IMG/VR virus record: IMGVR_UViG_3300030090_003975
Span: 501-26,353 of that record
From: a virus
DNA: 25,853 bases
Direction: 5' to 3' (one strand)
The position numbers and the translations under genes are program-made. The stretch's first letter is position 1. Every line of letters starts with the position of its first letter. Shown piece by piece: positions 7,001-16,089 of this stretch. The notes beneath the pieces are model-generated. The model was given only the letters and a program-made list of their open reading frames with translations, did not search any database and had not been told where the DNA came from.

Positions 7001-10000
7001 TCATACCCTTTTTCTTGTATTTCTTTTTGAACTTGAGGTAGATTCATTACGGTTTGTAAATCACCTTTTGTTTTATTTGTTTTATCTATTATTTTGCTAA
7101 GTGTTGTAGGTAATAAAATAACATAAGAATTATCTAACATCTTTTCTAAAGCTTTTATATTTTCTTTTGAAGGATTTTCAATAGTTCTATTTATTTCTTG
7201 TTTAATTTCATTTACTGGTGGCCTATGTTCTAATGTTGTTTTACCTTTATAATTTATTATATGACCAGCTGGTTTAGATAATTTCCTAACAGCTCCAACT
7301 TGATCTACTGATAATAAATTAATTATAGCTTTTTTATCTTCTATAGACTTATCAGATTTAATAACTTTAATAATATAATCTCTAGTTTTACGAGCTTCTT
7401 CTATCATGATTTCAACAGAACCACTTGGATCTATTTTTATTTCAATTATTTTTTTATAAGTTGTTAATTGATTACCAAGATAAAATATAGCTTTTTTTGT
7501 TTTTTCTTTGTTTACAAAATCTACACTAAACTTTTTATTATTAAGTGATTTTATTATTAATTCATATATCTGCTCGTTAGTAGTTATAGTTACACCATTA
7601 TAAACTACCTTTGCTGTTCTAGATGACTTACTATTGTTTTTTAACCAATCAATAATAACTTGATCTTTAGCATCCTTATCAGCGTTTTTATAATCTTGTT
7701 GTAAATCTTCAACAATCTTAGGAAAAGCTATATTTCTTATTTGTGCATCTGAAAATCTTTTAGCTTTACCTAGTAAATTATCTAAATGTTTTGGCGTTAA
7801 AGCACCATCATAAAGCGTGCTTTCAATTTGATAATTAGCAATACCTTCTAATTGTATTTGATTCCAAGTACGATCAACTATATTAGAAAAAGTACCACCT
7901 CTTTCTATTTCACTTTTTAATACTTCTGCTATTCGCACAACAGAACCGTAATTACCAGTTGGTTCTGTAGAGTTTATTAAATAGTTAAGAAAATCTATAG
8001 ATTTATTTATTTGGTTTTGACCCATTAACTTAGACTTGTACTTTCTATTTATTTCAAATAAATCAATTATTTTAGAAGAGTCATAAGCACGCGAAAACAT
8101 AACATCTGCTGGTCTACCTATAGTTACGCTTAATTGTTGTACGCTTGTAGCATCTACATCCATTTCAGCTAACATATCTTGAACCTCTTTACTTTGTCTA
8201 GCTTCCATTACAGCGTCTAGTACTAATCCGTTTACAATATTTTTTGTAAGACCATCTTTTCTAGTACCTTTTAATCCACTTCTAACCATTTTAGTAGGAT
8301 CTTTTTTAGAAGGTATAGATCCAGGCTGATCAGCATATTCTATAATTTGAGTTTGATCAGGTATTACCTTGTCGTATTCAGGAACTTTTTTGTCTTTATC
8401 ATATTTTCTTAAAGCATCTGGCGGTAATCTACCTTCGTTCACAGCTTTTTCAACGTCTCCTTTTCTAGTGAGTTGTCCTTTAAATCTAGTAAAAATTTTA
8501 TCTTGTTCAGCTATAAGTCTTTCTATTTGCACAAAATCAGCTGTTGATATAAGTTTAACTATATCTTCTCTAAACTGTTTTAAGTTTTCAAGATATATAT
8601 CTTTAGTGCCTTTAGGAACAACTTCTTTTGGTATACCGTATGATAACCAGTTTTTAATTTGTTTAAATAAAGGACTATTAAGGTTGTTATGTTCTTTTTG
8701 TAACTCTTCTAGCACAGCTCTTTCTCTAGCGGCAACATCTTTAATATTTCTAGTTTTAGCATATGCTCTTATTAAACTTTTTTTAGCGGCATCAAGAATC
8801 TCGTTATATATTTGACTTCCAGTTTCAAAACCAACTACTTTTCTAAATTTAGATTCTTTTTTAGCTTTAGTTTTAGCCTTTTTTCTAGCTCGAGCCGCTG
8901 GTGATATATCTTCTGTTTCAAAAGCTTCCATATCAACATCTTTTTCAGCAGCTACTTGAACTTTTGTTTCACCCTCTTTGGTTTTATCTTCTATAGGTTT
9001 TGCAAATTTTCCTTCTGCTGTTTGTTTATAAATTTTATTATAAACCTCAGCGGCTTTATTGTGTAATTGACTATTTATCCAGCCAAACAAGCTATCGTTC
9101 ATTTCAGGATTAAAGTTTCTTACATGTCTAGTTAGTTGTGCATATACATCACTAACAAAATCAGGTGGCACGTTTTCTACTTTATATTGTGCTCTAATTA
9201 AACCATCAAGTAATCTATTTTCTTGCAACTCACCCATAGCAAATTTATAACCTTGTTCTTTCCAAGATTTATTGTCCCAACCCATATTAGCTAAATCGTC
9301 AATCTCTTTTTTAGATGTTTTAGAAAATGCAAAATAATCATTACCTTTGTCTTTTGCTCCTTCAACTAATATTCCTTTAGCTCCATTATCTATTACTTTG
9401 TTAATAGCACTACTTTCATAGCCTTTTTTCATAGAAGCATTATAATCTTTTATAAAATTATATACGTCTTTACCAGTGTTAAATTTAATACCTTTTATTC
9501 CTATTCTTTGTAAAGTCTGTCTTATAAAATCACCTATTTTAGTAAAAAATCCTTCGTTATATTCTAATGTACCATCTAATATAGATTCAGACATTAAAGT
9601 AATAACTTCTTCGCCAAAATTTGCATCTTTTCTAAACTTTCCATCTTTGTCAAAAGTACCATATCTACTTAGTTTTTGTCTAAGTTTATAAGTACTATCA
9701 GTTTTCAACGTGCTAGTGTATTCAAGTAATGCATCGCCTAATTTAGTTCTAATAGAGTCATCACCTTTTATTGTGTTTTGCAAAGCAAAGTGTAAAAACT
9801 CATGAGCGGCCACAAATACATTTCCATTTTTATCTAATAAAGAAACTTGTTTGTTTATATATATAGTAGTATTTCCGTCTCTACGTCTATGTATAAAACC
9901 GTGAGAGTTAGGTCCTTGTTTCATTCTTTTAAAGTTATCACGCTGCTCTGCTCTAAGTGCTTCTAACTCTTTACGTATTTTATTTTTTTGAATTCTAGGT

Positions 10001-13000
10001 GTTTTAGGATTTTTTAATAACTCCTCAAACATTAATATTTCTTCTTTAATAAGAGCGGCATCTTCCATAAACAAATCTTCAAAATAATCTTTAACACTTT
10101 CATATGTTTCAAGCTCTTCAAAAGTAAGTCTAGCGCCTTTACCAACACCATATTTTTTATCTCTACGATCGTTGTATTTTTTAATTTTCTCTATAAGCCA
10201 CTTTTTATTTTCTTCATATTGTTTAACCTTTTTCTCTCTAGTCTCAACATTTTCATAAGGCTCTACAATTTGATTTCTTCTATCTTTTAGTTTATTTTCT
10301 TCTACACGACTATCTTTTATTCCTTCAATTTTTTCTTCTCTACTTAAGTCTTTATCCTCTCTTATATCGTCTTCTTTTTTTCTTTGCTCATGAAGTTTTT
10401 GATCTATTTCTATTAATTCTTCAACTTCTTTTTCACTCATCATATCAACGTTTTCGTTGTTGTTTTTGATGTAATCATTTTTTTCTAAAACAAGGTCCAT
10501 CCACTTGCTGATTAATTCAGCTTTTTTACTTTTGCTTAAGTTTTTAAACTTTAATTGATTTTCAATGTTTTTTAATTTATTGTTAAATATATCTATTTGG
10601 CTCTCATAAGTTCTACCTACAAAAGGTCTTATAAAATTATTAGCTAAAAGACCAGGCATCGTAATAGTTCTTTCCATAATAACACCTTGAACCATAGACT
10701 CAGGAACGTCTCTAAACAAACTCACTTCGTTCATACCATAAATAAATTTATCACCTGCGTTTTGCCCAAACAATGTTGCTGCACCTTCAGAAAGCGACTC
10801 ACTAAGCGTGTAGTAACCCCCAAGCAATAAACTTTTAGGCTGTAAAGTTTTTTTCATACTATCAACAAAGCCAGTGTGTACACGTTTATTTAAAGGATTA
10901 AGTTTCCCTCTTAATAAACCAAGTGTAACTCTTTCGGTAACAAACTCAGCCCCAAACATAAGACTAGCATGCATCCATCTTTGAGCCTCGCTATAGTCTG
11001 TTGTACCAAGAAAATTACTATGTCTAGAACGATCTAAACTGCTACCAGCAGCTGAGGCAGAAAGAATAGTTAAACCAGCTGTACCTCCACTGGCATATAA
11101 AATACCTAATTGTGGTAAAAATTGAGTTACAGATCCCCACGTGTACCTGCCATAATCTTCAGCTGATTCAAGTTGACCCCACTTTGGCATTGTTCTTACG
11201 CCATTGTGTAGTTCATAGGAAAACTTATTCCACTCACCTTTATAACCGCTAGTGTATTGACCGGTAAATTGACCATTTTTAAAAACAGGCATACCACCCC
11301 TCCATTCTTCAAAACTATCACCCCAACCTTTAAACGTTTCTGTAAGAGCTACAATAACTGGATATTGATCTGACCAATTACCTGGTATTACTTTTTCTAT
11401 ATTCATAGGTACCTCAGCTATTAAGCTTTCAATTGAACCAACTATATCTATTGCGCTACCTAACAACTTATATGCGCCAAACGTTAATGCGTGTCCATTT
11501 TTTGATATATGATTATAAAACTCAACAAGTTCTGTTTCGTCTTGAACAAGACTTTCTGCTTTTAATAAATATCCGTTGTACATGATTACATTATTTTTTT
11601 GTTGTTCATGTAAGGTTTTTATCTCTAGACGATCTTTTTCTAACTCTGCTTGAGCAACGTTATACTCTTGTTTTAAATCATTAGCTTGTTGAACAAGGGC
11701 GTTATATTGGTTATATTGAAACTCACCCCACTTAAAAGGACCATATGTTACTGGTTCTCCTAATTCATTAAAACTTGCTTCAATTTGCTCTGATTTAATT
11801 GTAAAATAGGTTGCTTTTTCTTTAGATTTTTTTTCATATAACGCTGTTAAATTTTTTATTTCAACACTATTTTTTTCAATAAAAGCTATAGAGGCATTTA
11901 AAAGTTTAATATTTGCTTTCGCCTCTTTAGTAATATTTTTTAATTCTTTCTCCGCGTCTTTTGCTAATTTAGCTTGTGTTTTTGGCATCGATAATTGCCA
12001 CCACGATTGATTTTTATCAATATAACTTTCAATGTTTTCTTTTGTTATTTCAGCAGCAGCTTCATCAATAAACATTTGGTTCATCTCTCTTCTAATATTT
12101 CTTTCAGTATTCCATTGAAAAGGAAACTCTTGTTGAACCACATGCTTACCATCTATGTATTGATACTTTTGTCCGTTTGATTGGTTTAAATAATAATCAC
12201 CGTTTTGAACAAATTCATCTCCAACACCTTCAGATGGAGTGTTATCAAAAACTTTATACAAAGGAACTCCTTCAAAATTTGGATCAAGAACAGCCGTTAT
12301 GTGTCTATATGGAGAATCATTACCAAACTCATCATAAAAATTAGATATTAATCCTCTTTCTTTGTCTCTAAGAAATAAAAGTTTTCTAGCTTTTATATAT
12401 TTAAAATATGTCCAACTACTCTTTATAGCCAGTTGTAATTTTCTTTCATTTTTAAATTTAGGATCATTAACAAGTGCTCTTAACTGTTTACACGACCAAC
12501 CTAAGTAACCGCTTTTTTTAACAGTACCACCACTATATTCACAAGCGTCATCTCCCCATACACCCCAAGCTAAATTATGTACAATATTTCCATTTTGATC
12601 TTTTACAATATAATTTTGTGTTTGATTTGGCGAACCTTCAACGATAAGTAATTCAGGATTATAATAATCACCTTGTTTTGCTACTAAAGCATTATATTTT
12701 CTAATTTTACTAAGAATATCATCAATAGCATTTTTATTTTTAGCAACCACAGCGTCTTCTTGTTTTTTCGACGGCATAAATCTATATGCGTTTTCTAACG
12801 CTGTAGAATTTTTTAATGATTGCTCACTGTCTAAATCCGTGCTATTACGGTATTTATTAATTTCATTTCTTTTTTTATTTTTTTCATACAAGTTGATTTC
12901 TTGTACCGTCATTTCAGTCCAAGTATTACCTTGATCACTTGACTTCATATATGGTCCCAATATCATATCCGGACCTCCACCTCTGTACCAAAAATTATCA

Positions 13001-13701
13001 TTAAGACCATCGCCATATTGATCATTTTCTTCTGTTTCTTTGTCTTGGTAATATCCAACAGGCTGTACAATACCATCAGTACCTCTACCATTTTTGTTAG
13101 CTAAAGCATGGGAAGGTTCTAAAAAATTAAAATCATTAGCATACATTGAATTTATTTCTTCCCAATTAATGTCTGCTATTTTAGGAATTTGATTAGGATT
13201 TGCATCAAAAGATCTTTTATCTATTGTACTAGCGTAAGCGTTTAATAATTCTGGATCAAAACCTTGTAAATCTGGAAATTTTTCACCTATAACACTCCAG
13301 AAGTCAAAATCTTCTTCTAAAATATTACCAGAATCAACACCTTCTTTATACCTGGATGGTGAAGAGTTTAGTGCTGTTATTACAAATTCTTTTAATACAT
13401 CTTTTAAAGCATTGGAGCTTTCAAGGGCAGTTGTTTTTGTTTGTTTTAATGGTGGTGGTGGTACAAACTCGTTTAAGTTTTTGCCTTGCTTATAATGACT
13501 AAAAGCAGCCATAGATATACGTCCCCAATCTCCATCAGCACCGTCTTTATTAGGACCAGTTTTACCGAGATTAGCGCCAAGGTCTATTAACTGCTGTTGA
13601 ACAAATGTAATTTGCTCTTTGTTCATCTTGACAATATCACTTGTGGTAATATTGTTAATATTTGTAATTTCTTTTATATCAAGTTCTCCTATATTATTCA
13701 T
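4003..13701 (-). CDS. Giant 3232-residue polyvalent virion/ejection protein (zincin + HAD + helical core)
   Basis: Predicted parts in order: residues about 28-72, a peptidoglycan-binding-like segment (VQQQLIDLGA, then DGDWGRISMAAF); 560-740, long coiled coils; about 858-888, a Gly/Ala-rich hydrophobic stretch; 1060-1290, highly charged coiled coil; HEFLH at 1300-1304, the zinc-binding motif of zincin peptidases; about 1520-1555, a helix pair around LFGWINSQLHNKA; a complete HAD signature with DFDDT (2273-2277), LTARP (Thr2352) and ADD (Asp2408-2409); about 2690-2940, a conserved core with NRLVNMYMNWVNNAVGAIMF and a hydrophobic helix near 2910-2935; 3100-3232, a Lys/Glu coiled coil ending in KTSTRKSSKR. 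This layout matches marine-phage large polyvalent proteins thought to enter the host with the DNA. By position it corresponds to T7 gp16, but it is about 2.5 times longer and I see no lytic transglycosylase. The ORF is intact, with no frameshift. The start at 13701 has an A/T-rich leader. Confidence 0.88.
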   Translation of the reverse strand: MNNIGELDIKEITNINNITTSDIVKMNKEQITFVQQQLIDLGANLGKTGPNKDGADGDWGRISMAAFSHYKQGKNLNEFVPPPPLKQTKTTALESSNALKDVLKEFVITALNSSPSRYKEGVDSGNILEEDFDFWSVIGEKFPDLQGFDPELLNAYASTIDKRSFDANPNQIPKIADINWEEINSMYANDFNFLEPSHALANKNGRGTDGIVQPVGYYQDKETEENDQYGDGLNDNFWYRGGGPDMILGPYMKSSDQGNTWTEMTVQEINLYEKNKKRNEINKYRNSTDLDSEQSLKNSTALENAYRFMPSKKQEDAVVAKNKNAIDDILSKIRKYNALVAKQGDYYNPELLIVEGSPNQTQNYIVKDQNGNIVHNLAWGVWGDDACEYSGGTVKKSGYLGWSCKQLRALVNDPKFKNERKLQLAIKSSWTYFKYIKARKLLFLRDKERGLISNFYDEFGNDSPYRHITAVLDPNFEGVPLYKVFDNTPSEGVGDEFVQNGDYYLNQSNGQKYQYIDGKHVVQQEFPFQWNTERNIRREMNQMFIDEAAAEITKENIESYIDKNQSWWQLSMPKTQAKLAKDAEKELKNITKEAKANIKLLNASIAFIEKNSVEIKNLTALYEKKSKEKATYFTIKSEQIEASFNELGEPVTYGPFKWGEFQYNQYNALVQQANDLKQEYNVAQAELEKDRLEIKTLHEQQKNNVIMYNGYLLKAESLVQDETELVEFYNHISKNGHALTFGAYKLLGSAIDIVGSIESLIAEVPMNIEKVIPGNWSDQYPVIVALTETFKGWGDSFEEWRGGMPVFKNGQFTGQYTSGYKGEWNKFSYELHNGVRTMPKWGQLESAEDYGRYTWGSVTQFLPQLGILYASGGTAGLTILSASAAGSSLDRSRHSNFLGTTDYSEAQRWMHASLMFGAEFVTERVTLGLLRGKLNPLNKRVHTGFVDSMKKTLQPKSLLLGGYYTLSESLSEGAATLFGQNAGDKFIYGMNEVSLFRDVPESMVQGVIMERTITMPGLLANNFIRPFVGRTYESQIDIFNNKLKNIENQLKFKNLSKSKKAELISKWMDLVLEKNDYIKNNNENVDMMSEKEVEELIEIDQKLHEQRKKEDDIREDKDLSREEKIEGIKDSRVEENKLKDRRNQIVEPYENVETREKKVKQYEENKKWLIEKIKKYNDRRDKKYGVGKGARLTFEELETYESVKDYFEDLFMEDAALIKEEILMFEELLKNPKTPRIQKNKIRKELEALRAEQRDNFKRMKQGPNSHGFIHRRRDGNTTIYINKQVSLLDKNGNVFVAAHEFLHFALQNTIKGDDSIRTKLGDALLEYTSTLKTDSTYKLRQKLSRYGTFDKDGKFRKDANFGEEVITLMSESILDGTLEYNEGFFTKIGDFIRQTLQRIGIKGIKFNTGKDVYNFIKDYNASMKKGYESSAINKVIDNGAKGILVEGAKDKGNDYFAFSKTSKKEIDDLANMGWDNKSWKEQGYKFAMGELQENRLLDGLIRAQYKVENVPPDFVSDVYAQLTRHVRNFNPEMNDSLFGWINSQLHNKAAEVYNKIYKQTAEGKFAKPIEDKTKEGETKVQVAAEKDVDMEAFETEDISPAARARKKAKTKAKKESKFRKVVGFETGSQIYNEILDAAKKSLIRAYAKTRNIKDVAARERAVLEELQKEHNNLNSPLFKQIKNWLSYGIPKEVVPKGTKDIYLENLKQFREDIVKLISTADFVQIERLIAEQDKIFTRFKGQLTRKGDVEKAVNEGRLPPDALRKYDKDKKVPEYDKVIPDQTQIIEYADQPGSIPSKKDPTKMVRSGLKGTRKDGLTKNIVNGLVLDAVMEARQSKEVQDMLAEMDVDATSVQQLSVTIGRPADVMFSRAYDSSKIIDLFEINRKYKSKLMGQNQINKSIDFLNYLINSTEPTGNYGSVVRIAEVLKSEIERGGTFSNIVDRTWNQIQLEGIANYQIESTLYDGALTPKHLDNLLGKAKRFSDAQIRNIAFPKIVEDLQQDYKNADKDAKDQVIIDWLKNNSKSSRTAKVVYNGVTITTNEQIYELIIKSLNNKKFSVDFVNKEKTKKAIFYLGNQLTTYKKIIEIKIDPSGSVEIMIEEARKTRDYIIKVIKSDKSIEDKKAIINLLSVDQVGAVRKLSKPAGHIINYKGKTTLEHRPPVNEIKQEINRTIENPSKENIKALEKMLDNSYVILLPTTLSKIIDKTNKTKGDLQTVMNLPQVQKEIQEKGYEFDNRTDIQFSKVEDNAKIIDEAILVSRLNNLTRGITVLDFDDTLATTKSMIRYTRPDGTKGKLNAEQYAATYEDLLGQGYEFDFSEFTKVVKGKTAPLFKKALKLQSKFGPENMFVLTARPAESAKAIYDFLKANGLNIPLKNITGLANSTAEAKALWIADKVAEGYNDFYFADDALQNVQAVKNMLDQFDVKSKVQQAKIQFSKAGNLNREFNKIIQQTTGTQAVIKFSDAQAKLRGNKSKYKSIIPASAQDFVGLLYNFLDKGKRGEKQMEFFKKTLIDPFSRGIDELNASRQIASENYKQLLKSYKNIKKDLPKKLKEFDGYENVEFTVDQAIRVYLWKKAGFEIPGLSKKDATLLNNFVKNDAELKQFADKVGRISKRKEGYAKPSEHWLVENINSDLLSDGAIGDVRSKFLNEFIQNKNEIFSKENLNKIQVIYGKNFREALEDMLFTMETGRNRKQGTNRLVNMYMNWVNNAVGAIMFFNMRSALLQTISLTNYINWSDNSILAAAKAFANQKQYWADFVMIFNSDYLKQRRSGNRRGINEAELSAAVAASQNKAKAAIAWLLQKGFLPTQIADSFAIASGGAAFYRNRVKSLMKEGMTQKEAEKQAFLDFQEITEVSQQSSRPDMLSQQQKSPLGRLVLAFANYPMQAGRIINKAIRDIVNKRGDTKTHISKIIYYGAIMNIIFHALQSAMLAMTDDEEEFDKRTDRALNSMIDTWLVTIGFGGRAVSAVKNAAIEYQKQDAKDTDEEFLTKSDHTYTILQLLSFSPPISSKVGKIYRSIQSRKYNREVFKKRGLTLDNPIWGAVGNVIEGFTNIPLGRLANKMLNIDNAMDSSNTYWQRAALLLGWNTWDLGIKDPDIEATRAEIKQEKTNQKKIKTQQEKDLNKINNEKKKEEAKQYKEKIKKDPNLVIEKSLFDLNKEQQVELLKKLGLKDDEIKKLNYESNRVEKISDLKSKKENKKIIEEYLNEYIIKTLEEQSKRKTSTRKSSKR

Positions 13702-13715
13702 ATTAATAATAATTT

Positions 13716-15278
13716 TTATCTACCTTCGTAATCAAAATCGTAATTAGGATCAATGTTACTATATATACCTCCATATACATTTATTAATTCGTGACGCGTG
13801 TGAACTGTTCTATCAGCACCTTTAAAAGGTGTTTTGTTAGGATACCCATGAGCTATATAATTACCTGAATCTGGATCAAACTTATATATTATTTTCTCTC
13901 TACCACCAAGAGTAATATATTGTTGGCCCTCAGCTATAGCTAGTACTGTATTATAATCTTCAACCTCATTACCTCTTGTTGGCGCTACTACAGTTTTACC
14001 AAATAATTCAATTGTAGTTTGTTTAGAGTCTTTTGGTAATCCTTTTGTGTATGATATTCTGTGTTTTTCTTGTATTATTTCTGCAAAATGTTGCTTTAAA
14101 AGAGATTTTGATCTTTCAAGATTAAAGTTAGGATTATCTATATCTGTTAAGACTTTAATCATTAAGTTATAATTTTCTCTAAATATTTTTGGATTTGCGG
14201 CGTTTTGAATATCGTTTTGATCTATAACACCATCTTGACCATGAACAGCAATCATTTCAGAAAACAACTCTAAAAATGTAGCATCCATTAACTCTAATTG
14301 TATACCGTATTTTCCACTAAATTTTAATTCTGTTAAAAAAGAAGGTCTACCAAGTGTTACATTTCTATTACTACCACCCATTCCAACTCTTCTTAAAGCT
14401 AAACTCCTAAAATGTTCTGGCGTTTGTATTATAACATCTAGTTGAGATAATATTTCATCCATGTTAATATCAGAATTTAACTTTAATTTTCCTCTTTCAA
14501 AAGCTTCGTCTTCCATGTCATTTACAAGTGCTAATAACTGAGTGTCTTTTTCTAATATAGCTGCTGGAAAATTTTTTCTCATTTGATCTATATTAAAAAC
14601 AGCCTCGCCCGTCATGTACTCTTCTGTTAAAAAACCAAGTTGAGAGGTTGGATCTGGATTTCTAACACTTCTATATGCTTTTTTAAAGTTTCTTGCATAA
14701 AAAGTTAGTTTACCATCTATAAATCCTACTTGCACATCTGGATCGTTATCTATATCAACACCCATCATTTTGTTTTGAGCGGCTATTACGTCCGTATCTA
14801 TAGCACCGTCAATCCATGAATCTCGAACTGAATATAAAGTTTCAAAAGTTTGTCTAGCGTTATAAGCTTCGTTAATAACCGATTTAAGCTCAGCACTTAA
14901 ACGAGTTCTTGCTCTTTGATTTTCAACATTATCATCTTTACCAAATGTGTTAACAGCCATAAACTCCTCTTGAAGTCTTCTTATTTCCATATCTAAAGCA
15001 TCAACAACTTTTTGACTCATTGTTTCGCCCTTATCAACAAGTTTTTCTTTTTGTGCTACTAATGTTTTTTGAAATGCATTTAACTGTTTTTGTCTACCAA
15101 CCTCCATTTTTTGTTCTTCCGCTATATAACTTTTAAACATATCGTCCATCATTTTAGCATAACTTGCTGTTGCGGCAAGATCACCTTTAAACAAAGGAGT
15201 CATGTCCGGGGTGTCTATCTTAGCTTTTGATAAACCGTGCTTTAAAGATAAATTTATTAATGAATTGTCTACTGCCAT
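13716..15278 (-). CDS. Internal virion protein, T7 gp15-like by position
   Basis: The product has 520 residues, is soluble and mostly helical by composition, with a long charged helix at about 45-110 (KSYIAEEQKMEVGRQKQL onward) and no signal peptide or membrane segment. No catalytic motif is visible. The role is assigned from context: it sits between a small Gln/Ala-rich helical protein and the giant ejection protein, the same order as T7 genes 14-15-16, whose products form the internal core and DNA-ejection channel. I do not recognise the sequence family beyond resemblance to uncharacterised structural proteins of marine phages. It ends 14 bases before the giant gene. Confidence 0.7.
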   Translation of the reverse strand: MAVDNSLINLSLKHGLSKAKIDTPDMTPLFKGDLAATASYAKMMDDMFKSYIAEEQKMEVGRQKQLNAFQKTLVAQKEKLVDKGETMSQKVVDALDMEIRRLQEEFMAVNTFGKDDNVENQRARTRLSAELKSVINEAYNARQTFETLYSVRDSWIDGAIDTDVIAAQNKMMGVDIDNDPDVQVGFIDGKLTFYARNFKKAYRSVRNPDPTSQLGFLTEEYMTGEAVFNIDQMRKNFPAAILEKDTQLLALVNDMEDEAFERGKLKLNSDINMDEILSQLDVIIQTPEHFRSLALRRVGMGGSNRNVTLGRPSFLTELKFSGKYGIQLELMDATFLELFSEMIAVHGQDGVIDQNDIQNAANPKIFRENYNLMIKVLTDIDNPNFNLERSKSLLKQHFAEIIQEKHRISYTKGLPKDSKQTTIELFGKTVVAPTRGNEVEDYNTVLAIAEGQQYITLGGREKIIYKFDPDSGNYIAHGYPNKTPFKGADRTVHTRHELINVYGGIYSNIDPNYDFDYEGR

Positions 15279-15299
15279 AGTTATTTTGTTTTTTTAATT

Positions 15300-16064
15300 T
15301 TACTGAAATATAGGGCCGTCTAATCCAGGAAATTTTATAGTTTTCATTTTTTCATATATATTTGGTAAAAACGGATTTCCTGTTTCTGCAGAGTAATCAA
15401 ATGCTCCAGCTTCACCTGCTTTAAACCCAGTTGACACTACGTTTTGTAGACCTGAAATTAAAGCTTGTTGTTGTGCTATTTCAGCGTTCATTTGGTTTGC
15501 TTGAGCTTGAGCAAAAGCTTGATTAGCTCCAGTTGCTTCACCCATCTGCATACCAAGCAATGTAGCTTGTCTATCTCTTATAGCTTGCTCAATGTTTTGT
15601 TCACCTTGTCTTTCTGCCATCTGCACTCTCATAGCACCTTGCGCTGCCAATCTTTGGTTTGCTGCTTCTTGTTGTCCTATATTAGCTGACAATCTTTGAA
15701 CTTGCAAAGCTCCTTGGTTTGCTAATGACTGTGCTAAACCCGCAATTCCACTTGCTCCAGCAGCATCACGTAATCCTCCTAACACATCTGATAATTGCTG
15801 TGAAGATTGCTGTGCTTGAAATTGAGCTTGTTGTTGGTTTATTGTTAAGTCCTCAAAAGTGTTTTCCATATCCTGAAAAGGATTTCTAAACTGCATATTC
15901 CTATATCTTTCCTTTTCTACATCTAACAGCGCTTGTTGTCTGTCTCTTTCTTTTTTTTGTTCTCTATATTGATCTTGTGCTATTTTTCTATTTTTACTTG
16001 CAGCGTCCATACCCATAAGACCTACAGCAACAGAACCAGCTACTGATATTGCACCCCAAGCCAT
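15300..16064 (-). CDS. Gln/Ala-rich internal virion protein, T7 gp14-like
   Basis: The product has 254 residues. It opens with a short hydrophobic helix (AISVAGSVAVGLMGMDAA), followed by a basic coiled coil (KNRKIAQDQYREQKKERDRQ). A long low-complexity helical region then follows, rich in Gln, Ala, Asn and Gly (about 70-210), ending in a Pro/Gly-containing tail. A small protein with an N-terminal hydrophobic helix and Gln/Ala-rich coiled coil is typical of the first ejection proteins (T7 gp14, P22 gp7), which insert into the outer membrane during DNA entry. The assignment rests on this composition plus gene order. The gap to the cupin gene upstream is 25 bases. Confidence 0.72.
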   Translation of the reverse strand: MAWGAISVAGSVAVGLMGMDAASKNRKIAQDQYREQKKERDRQQALLDVEKERYRNMQFRNPFQDMENTFEDLTINQQQAQFQAQQSSQQLSDVLGGLRDAAGASGIAGLAQSLANQGALQVQRLSANIGQQEAANQRLAAQGAMRVQMAERQGEQNIEQAIRDRQATLLGMQMGEATGANQAFAQAQANQMNAEIAQQQALISGLQNVVSTGFKAGEAGAFDYSAETGNPFLPNIYEKMKTIKFPGLDGPIFQ

Positions 16065-16089
16065 AATATATATTTTTTAATTAATATTC

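Noticed and set aside
8369-8815. 148-codon plus-strand frame inside the giant gene
   Set aside because: It lies fully opposite a well-supported coding region, with Ser/Leu-rich shadow composition and no recognisable motif.
4003-13701. RNA polymerase reading of the giant protein, as in crAss-like phages
   Set aside because: No DxDGD-type catalytic motif was seen; the modules visible are zincin, HAD and helical core.
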